From the NCBI RefSeq assembly GCF_019391655.1, contig NZ_JAHXPQ010000007.1, positions 124,001 to 188,000 of the forward strand: a DNA stretch of 64,000 nucleotides. The letters run 5' to 3'. The DNA is from Mucilaginibacter rivuli (GTDB lineage: Bacteria; Bacteroidota; Bacteroidia; Sphingobacteriales; Sphingobacteriaceae). Shown here in pieces: positions 62,122 through 64,000 of this stretch. A program made the position numbers and the translations under genes. Each line of letters begins with the position of its first letter. The stretch's first letter is position 1. The notes beneath the pieces are model-generated. The model saw only the letters and a list, made by a program, of their open reading frames with translations, had not been told where the DNA came from and did not search any database.

Positions 62122-62720
62122 TGCTTAAAGTTGGAATAACAGGCGGAATAGGCAGCGGCAAAACAACAGTAAGCAAAGTTTTTGAAGTGCTTGGTGTACC
62201 CGTTTTTTATGCTGATGACCATGCCAAACGTGTAATGGTTGAAGATCAGATCCTGATCAATGCCATCAAACAGGAGTTTGGCGAAGAATCGTATTTTGAT
62301 GATGGCAGCCTTAACCGTAAATATATATCCAACATCGTTTTTAACGATGCCGCTAAACTGGAAAAATTGAACGCGATAGTTCATCCCGCCACATTCCGTG
62401 CTTTTGATACCTGGGTAGAGCAGGTGGGCAATGTGCCTTATATCCTCAAAGAAGCCGCTTTATTGTTCGAAGCTGCTTCTTACAAACTATGCGATAAGGC
62501 CATTATGGTTTATGCGCCCCTGGAAACCCGCCTGAATCGTGTAACCCGCCGCGATGGTATCACAAAAGAAGAAGTTCTGAGCCGTAACGCCAGGCAAATG
62601 CCCGACGAAGAAAAGATCAAACTGGCCGATTATACCATCATTAATGATGATACTGCCCTGGTTATCCCGCAGGTACTGGCACTGCACCAACAGTTTTTAG
62701 AAATGGCGGGTACCAAATGA
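62121..62720 (+). CDS. coaE: Dephospho-CoA kinase
   Basis: The enzyme phosphorylates dephospho-CoA to CoA, the last step of CoA synthesis. The 199-residue P-loop kinase has GITGGIGSGKTTVSKVF (residues 5-21), FYADDHAKRVM with the conserved Asp, and IVHPATFRAF. KEAALLFEA and the RDGITKEEVLSRNARQM lid segment are also present. The first base of its ATG is the last base of the YbbR stop codon, and its end overlaps the next gene by four bases. Confidence 0.97.
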   Translation: MLKVGITGGIGSGKTTVSKVFEVLGVPVFYADDHAKRVMVEDQILINAIKQEFGEESYFDDGSLNRKYISNIVFNDAAKLEKLNAIVHPATFRAFDTWVEQVGNVPYILKEAALLFEAASYKLCDKAIMVYAPLETRLNRVTRRDGITKEEVLSRNARQMPDEEKIKLADYTIINDDTALVIPQVLALHQQFLEMAGTK

Positions 62721-63655
62721 TACTAGCCGATTTTATTGAGATCAACGAAACCGGCCTCTATTGCCGCTACGGCGATTTTTACCTCGATCCAAAACAACCC
62801 GCCGGAAAAGCTATCATCTCCCATGCCCACGGCGATCATGCCGTAACGGGTAACAAATTGGTATACAGCACCGCCGCTACTGCCGACCTGATGACCCTGC
62901 GCTATGGTAAAACTGCCGCTAAAACCTTTAACACATTTAAATTTCACGAACCATTTTTGATAGGGGAGGTAAAAGTTGTCTTTATTTCGGCCGGCCATAT
63001 TTTAGGCTCCGCGCAGGTGTTGATGGAGTACAAAGGTATCCGCTACCTCTACACAGGCGATTACAAGGTACAGCCCGATGCTACCTGCCAACCCATCGAG
63101 TGGATAGAAACAGATGTGCTCATCTCCGAAAGTACCTTTGCCAACCCCGCCACCCAACACCCCGATCCGGTTACCGAGATCCAAAAGCTGAATAGTATTA
63201 AGAGCAATATCCTGCTTGGCGCGTATGCTTTGGGTAAAAGTCAGCGGCTCATTAACCTTATCAGCACCCATTGCCCGCAGAAGATCATTTTGGTGCATCA
63301 TAAAATAATGCCCATCAATGCGGTGTATGAAAAGCACGGTTTTAGCCTCGGTAAATACCAGATGTATGGCCGCAAACTGATGAAGGAGCAGAAGGAATAC
63401 GTATACCTGGTGCCGCCTTTTACCTTCGATAGTTATTTTAAAGCTACAGGTGTAAAGCGTTTATTTGCATCAGGATGGAAAAACCTGCAAACTAATGAGC
63501 AGGATACGTTGTTTATATCAGACCATGTGGATTGGAACGATATACTGCAATGTGTTAACTTTACCAAACCAAAACAAATATGGACCTTACATGGCGATGG
63601 TACACATTTGCAGGAGCATTTTGCCGGTAATATTGAAGTAAAACTGTTAAAATAG
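62717..63655 (+). CDS. MBL-fold exonuclease-like protein
   Basis: The 312-residue metallo-beta-lactamase-fold protein has the metal motif SHAHGDHAV (H36, H38, D40 and H41), later FISAGHILGSAQVL and YTGDYKVQPD. A C-terminal half lacks a large beta-CASP insertion. It resembles the DNA-repair exonucleases that often accompany an ATP-dependent DNA ligase and a ligase-associated helicase in bacteria. None lies here, so RNA or DNA processing is inferred only. It sits between coaE and a Cys-rich small protein, with overlaps on both sides. Confidence 0.8.
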   Translation: MILADFIEINETGLYCRYGDFYLDPKQPAGKAIISHAHGDHAVTGNKLVYSTAATADLMTLRYGKTAAKTFNTFKFHEPFLIGEVKVVFISAGHILGSAQVLMEYKGIRYLYTGDYKVQPDATCQPIEWIETDVLISESTFANPATQHPDPVTEIQKLNSIKSNILLGAYALGKSQRLINLISTHCPQKIILVHHKIMPINAVYEKHGFSLGKYQMYGRKLMKEQKEYVYLVPPFTFDSYFKATGVKRLFASGWKNLQTNEQDTLFISDHVDWNDILQCVNFTKPKQIWTLHGDGTHLQEHFAGNIEVKLLK

Positions 63656-63813
63656 TGTTTGTTGAAGGTATAGATTATTATGTTGACGATCAGGGCAGGT
63701 ATGTTTTTACAGAAGCCGCCCACCTAAAACGTGGGTATTGCTGTAAAAATAAATGTAAACATTGCCCTTGGGGTTACGGAAAGGAAACCGGTGAGGTTAA
63801 AAAATCAAAATAA
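63655..63813 (+). CDS. DUF5522-like Cys-rich small protein (52 aa)
   Basis: A GTG start shares its G with the TAG stop of the MBL gene (TAGTG). The 52-residue product reads YYVDDQGRYVFTEAAHLKRG and then YCCKNKCKHCPWGYG. The pattern FTE-x-x-HLKRG-x-CC-x3-C-x2-CP is what I recall of DUF5522 and of Cys-rich domains attached to other Bacteroidota proteins. Four closely spaced Cys and one His suggest a metal site. It is translationally coupled to the MBL-fold gene, which suggests a shared process. The function is unknown. Confidence 0.8.
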   Translation: MFVEGIDYYVDDQGRYVFTEAAHLKRGYCCKNKCKHCPWGYGKETGEVKKSK

Positions 63814-63852
63814 AATAGTCATATTTGAATATCAGGCCTTTGAGAATTTATA

Positions 63853-64000
63853 ATGGAGATAGATAAGGAAATACAAGGTAAATTTGAGGATAATTATCAT
63901 CGCTCTACTGTAAACATCGTGTTTACCTATAATTGGTTGCACTACATAATGCGCGATCATCTCGATAAATATAACATTACCCAGCAACAATACAATATAC
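63853..64000 (+). CDS. MarR-family regulator, N-terminal part (cut by window end)
   Basis: Forty-nine residues are visible (MEIDKEIQGKFEDNYHRSTV, then NIVFTYNWLHYIMRDHLDKY, NITQQQYNI). The NI-x-[FY]T-x-NWL helix and the YNITQQQYNI turn are what is seen in Sphingobacteriaceae MarR regulators, just before the winged-helix domain. The reading frame is open to the window edge. Its target is unknown. Confidence 0.75.
   Translation, partial: MEIDKEIQGKFEDNYHRSTVNIVFTYNWLHYIMRDHLDKYNITQQQYNI

Noticed and set aside
1..64000. tRNA, rRNA or riboswitch genes
   Set aside because: No cloverleaf with conserved arms, rRNA stretch or known aptamer core was recognised by eye. A tRNAscan/cmsearch run could still find one.

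Overview
The window looks like chromosome of a Bacteroidota bacterium, most likely Sphingobacteriaceae (Mucilaginibacter/Pedobacter type). The evidence is a SusC/SusD pair, GxxGxI-free TonB-type barrels with CarboxypepD-like plugs, a short primary sigma factor without region 1.1, TAnnTTTG -7 promoter boxes, few Shine-Dalgarno sequences, and a moderate GC content. It reads as core and peripheral chromosomal genes. I see no transposase, integrase, phage gene, CRISPR array, rRNA or tRNA.

Layout. 1-4.6 kb: lysS with a structured RNA-like element behind it, small hypothetical proteins, ung and an XRE regulator. 4.7-8.6 kb (minus strand): a NupG-type transporter, a DUF151 nuclease with a UVR tail, and etfA/etfB. 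8.7-11.5 kb: a TPR protein, a ChrA-type transporter and a cytosolic GAF histidine kinase. 11.7-18.6 kb: dnaB, rlmB, manC, recQ and an STM3941-like membrane protein. 18.6-29.4 kb: a heparinase-like lyase, secreted and membrane hypotheticals, a TPR histidine kinase, a glutaryl-CoA-type dehydrogenase, folB-glcD, a thioesterase and Hsp20. 29.7-36.3 kb: a GH63-like glucosidase, an outer-membrane barrel receptor and an aspartate-type aminotransferase. 36.4-39.7 kb: a tightly packed operon of CDF transporter, Nudix hydrolase, bioA and a ferritin-like diiron protein. 39.8-47.7 kb: a PL6 lyase, PhzF, the primary sigma factor, a DUF2975-HTH pair, an aldo/keto reductase, a Gfo/Idh oxidoreductase, DUF2911 and a secreted tyrosine phosphatase. 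47.8-58 kb: SusD/SusC, a flotillin-like SPFH protein, a GH28 gene with a one-base frameshift and a Bcr/CflA transporter. 58.2-64 kb: a leucine-dehydrogenase homologue, nusB, a DUF1573 lipoprotein, yajC, a YbbR protein, coaE, an MBL exonuclease-like protein, a 52-residue DUF5522-like protein, and the start of a MarR regulator at the window edge.

Most notable points. (1) The 205-residue protein directly behind bioA carries a complete E / ExxH / E / ExxH ferritin-like diiron signature, which suggests an oxidative step tied to biotin or to the neighbouring genes. (2) The leucine-dehydrogenase homologue has Tyr where the family's catalytic Lys belongs. (3) The GH28 gene is split at a G6 run that also fits a -1 slippery heptamer. 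(4) Intergenic space holds at least five families of palindromic repeats, many of which begin at or inside a stop codon; one supplies the last codons of a regulator. (5) Several promoters place the -7 box only 4-6 bases before the start codon, so near-leaderless mRNAs are predicted. (6) A GC-rich folded element follows lysS, and an orphan terminator lies in the 560-base gap between susC and the flotillin gene.

Functional assignments rest on motif recognition by eye, and no database search was run.
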